From assembly GCA_031257795.1 (NCBI GenBank), contig JAIRNW010000084.1:1-5473 (forward strand): a DNA stretch of 5,473 bases. Direction: 5' to 3'. The stretch is from Holosporales bacterium (GTDB lineage Bacteria > Pseudomonadota > Alphaproteobacteria > BNTO01). This document shows positions 5,375 through 5,473 of this stretch, piece after piece (position 1 is the first letter of the stretch; every line of letters starts with the position of its first letter). Made by a program: the position numbers and the translations under genes. The notes beneath the pieces are model-generated. The model did not search any database. It was not told where the DNA came from and saw only the letters and a list, made by a program, of their open reading frames with translations.

Positions 5375-5400
5375 CCTTCAAAATCAGAATTTTGGGAAGG
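5375..5400. repeat. Inverted repeat, 10-bp stem with 2-nt bulge
   Basis: CCTTCAAAAT pairs with ATTTT-GG-GAAGG around the loop CAGA. No T tract follows on either strand, so a terminator is unlikely. The role is unknown. Confidence 0.5.
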
Positions 5401-5473
5401 AGACACGGAGCACAGAAGCGGAGCGTACTTAGATGTACGTGAGCATTCGAGCACCGGATCGACGTACCCAAAA

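Larger units (their letters stand above)
5148..5473. other. Right flank with competing open frames, no recognised gene
   Basis: This stretch lies upstream of the rpsF promoter. Three readings compete. A plus-strand frame is free of stops from 5174 to the window edge (100 codons) with GTG starts at 5189 and 5270. A minus-strand frame enters from the edge and stops at 5317-5319 (51 residues, beginning FGYVDPVLEC). A short plus ORF (5358-5432, MDLFRNLQNQNF...) has GGGG before its ATG, a TATACT at 5318-5323 upstream, and is followed at once by another ATG in TAGATG. I recognise none of them and cannot choose. The segment also holds a copy of the 27-nt repeat (5157-5183) and a 10-bp inverted repeat (5375-5400). 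Confidence 0.4.

Noticed and set aside
5397..5416. GGAGACACG-rich segment resembling the minus strand near 2173-2189 (both can encode ETRST)
   Set aside because: The match is short, on the opposite strand relative to the 27-nt repeat, and does not extend, so it is probably chance.
1..5473. CRISPR array, insertion sequence, rRNA, tRNA or phage genes
   Set aside because: I looked for regular repeats, transposase motifs and RNA gene signatures on both strands and found none.

Overview
This window looks like a piece of an obligate intracellular alphaproteobacterial chromosome, most likely Rickettsiales and plausibly Anaplasmataceae near Anaplasma. That is an inference. It rests on an alphaproteobacterial FYDLN-type zinc-ribbon gene (TIGR02300 family), a base composition near half GC, ribosomal proteins carrying extra tails, and long stretches between operons with no clear gene. 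The species cannot be proven from the sequence alone.

All seven confident genes are on the minus strand, so transcription runs from right to left. At the right, a good sigma70-type promoter (-35 TTGAAA, 16 bp, -10 TATGAT; 5120-5147) precedes a leader of about 90 nt and a tight five-gene operon: rpsF (S6), rpsR (S18), rplU (L21), rpmA (L27) and mltG (endolytic murein transglycosylase). The first four encode ribosomal proteins. The fifth overlaps the end of rpmA and acts on peptidoglycan. The leader can fold a hairpin that pairs the rpsF Shine-Dalgarno and exposes a CCG next to the stem, which resembles the known S6:S18 autoregulatory mRNA element.

After a 248-nt spacer comes a second unit: a small zinc-ribbon acidic protein (TIGR02300) whose stop overlaps the start of rlmN, the radical SAM methyltransferase for 23S rRNA A2503 and tRNA A37. 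A 50-codon basic ORF starts inside the rlmN stop (ATGA overlap), but no family is recognised for it.

The two flanks (about 1-469 and 5148-5473) hold no gene I can name. They contain inverted repeats and competing open frames. A 27-nt sequence upstream of rpsF recurs upstream of the TIGR02300 gene in the same orientation (23 of 27 identical). The most unusual features are the added segments in otherwise conserved proteins: a 56-residue N-terminal extension on S18, a 71-residue tail on L21, a roughly 45-residue insertion before the radical SAM cluster of RlmN, and a cysteine-rich linker plus a possible lipobox in MltG. No new multi-gene system was found.
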